DNA of 6,917 nucleotides, from the NCBI GenBank assembly GCA_027295975.1, contig JAPUJX010000271.1, forward strand, positions 1-6,917, given 5' to 3'. The position numbers and the translations under genes were made by a program. Origin of the DNA: Gammaproteobacteria bacterium. Its GTDB lineage: Bacteria; Pseudomonadota; Gammaproteobacteria; Pseudomonadales; Azotimanducaceae. This document shows positions 6,352 to 6,917 of the stretch, piece after piece; the first letter of the stretch is position 1; each line of letters begins with the position of its first letter. The notes beneath the pieces were generated by a model. The model did no database searches and was not told the DNA's origin. It saw only the letters and a program-made list of their open reading frames with translations.

Positions 6352-6917
6352 GTGGCACCGCCTTTATCCATAACCTCGATCATGACCGTCCTGTTGTTGG
6401 CTTTCGCGAGCACGATGGCGGCTGATCTATCACCCATGGAGCAGGCCATCGTCGAGCATGTAGACGCACGTAGCAGCGCAGCGCTCGATTTGCTCGAGCG
6501 AACTGTGAACATCAACAGTGGGACGATGAACTTCGCCGGGGTACGCGCGGTCGGGCAGGTGTTCCGCGCCGAATTCGACAACCTCGGCTTTCGTACCCGC
6601 TGGGAAGATGGCGCCGCAACCGGTCGTGCCGGTCATCTCGTCGCAGAATTCGGTACTCGAGGTATTCACCTGTTGCTCATCGGACACCTGGATACCGTTT
6701 TTGAGCCCGACAGCCCCTTTCAGCGTTACGAGCAGATATCGCCCGGCCAGGCCCGAGGACCGGGAACCACCGACATGAAAGGCGGCAACGTAATCATTCT
6801 CGAGGCTCTGAGAGCAATCAAAGCCGTCGGCTCAATCGAGAACATGCAGATTACCGTTGTCCTTATCGGTGACGAGGAATCGTCTGGCAGACCACTCAAG
6901 GCTGCCCGGGCGGTGCT
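6352..6917 (+). CDS. M20-family metallopeptidase (carboxypeptidase G2 / glutamate carboxypeptidase type), 3' end cut off
   Basis: 188 codons are visible before the window ends. M20 enzymes are two-zinc hydrolases that remove C-terminal residues or cleave amide bonds of N-acyl amino acids. Motifs: GHLDTV (H112 as metal ligand, D114), ARGPGTTDMKGGN (D141 as bridging metal ligand) and GDEES (E175 as catalytic base, E176 as metal ligand). Counted from the GTG at 6352 these numbers coincide with the zinc-site numbering known for Pseudomonas carboxypeptidase G2, which supports both family and start. The N-terminus (VLLLAFASTMAAD) looks like a signal peptide ending at about residue 22, so a periplasmic enzyme is likely, although the n-region has no lysine or arginine. 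GGGA lies five bases before the GTG; the ATG at 6382 has no visible ribosome site and would give a very short signal. It is transcribed away from the other genes and has no evident link to them. Confidence 0.88.
   Translation, partial: MAPPLSITSIMTVLLLAFASTMAADLSPMEQAIVEHVDARSSAALDLLERTVNINSGTMNFAGVRAVGQVFRAEFDNLGFRTRWEDGAATGRAGHLVAEFGTRGIHLLLIGHLDTVFEPDSPFQRYEQISPGQARGPGTTDMKGGNVIILEALRAIKAVGSIENMQITVVLIGDEESSGRPLKAARAV

Noticed and set aside
1..6917. CRISPR array, insertion sequence, tRNA or rRNA
   Set aside because: I saw no regularly spaced repeats, transposase motifs, terminal inverted repeats or tRNA-like cloverleaf on either strand by eye.

Overview
The window looks like a chromosomal piece of a moderately GC-rich Gram-negative bacterium. 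The outer-membrane two-partner secretion transporter requires a diderm envelope, and the YbbN/CnoX-type co-chaperone fits a gammaproteobacterium, possibly an environmental or marine one. That placement is inference; there is no rRNA or marker gene to settle it.

Layout: almost everything lies on the minus strand. Reading in the direction of transcription (right to left), a YbbN/CnoX-like thioredoxin-fold/TPR protein (6216-5362) is followed by a 130-bp gap. Then comes a tightly packed four-gene unit: an FHA-domain protein (5231-4899), a PP2C-type Ser/Thr phosphatase (4899-4168), a membrane-anchored Ser/Thr kinase with a periplasmic stalk and a C-terminal FGE/sulfatase-modifying-factor-like domain (4171-1652), and a ShlB/FhaC-type two-partner secretion transporter (TpsB) that starts at 1655 and runs off the left edge. 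All three junctions overlap (TGATG, ATGA, ATGA), so the four proteins are probably made as one translationally coupled set. On the right edge, a divergently oriented M20-family metallopeptidase of the carboxypeptidase G2 type starts near 6352 and is cut off by the window end.

How the genes may work together: kinase, phosphatase and FHA protein form a complete cytoplasmic phospho-signalling module, comparable in logic to the PpkA/PppA/Fha module of type VI secretion, but no type VI component is visible. Here the module is fused by overlapping genes to an outer-membrane TpsB exporter. The TpsB is unusual: about 80 residues precede its membrane-spanning segment, so it may carry a cytoplasmic N-terminal tail, and its first POTRA-like region is expanded. 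The kinase would span the inner membrane and display an FGE-like domain, with a degenerate active site, in the periplasm. My working hypothesis is a kinase-controlled two-partner secretion system, with a TpsA substrate perhaps encoded beyond the left edge. The catalytic and binding residues of several components deviate from consensus: FHA without its phosphothreonine-binding arginine, a HAD rather than HRD kinase loop, FGE with one of two copper cysteines, and YbbN without CxxC.

There is no gene-free stretch longer than 300 bases. The two intergenic gaps (5232-5361 and 6217-6351) hold a short direct repeat, a small hairpin and weak promoter-like elements.
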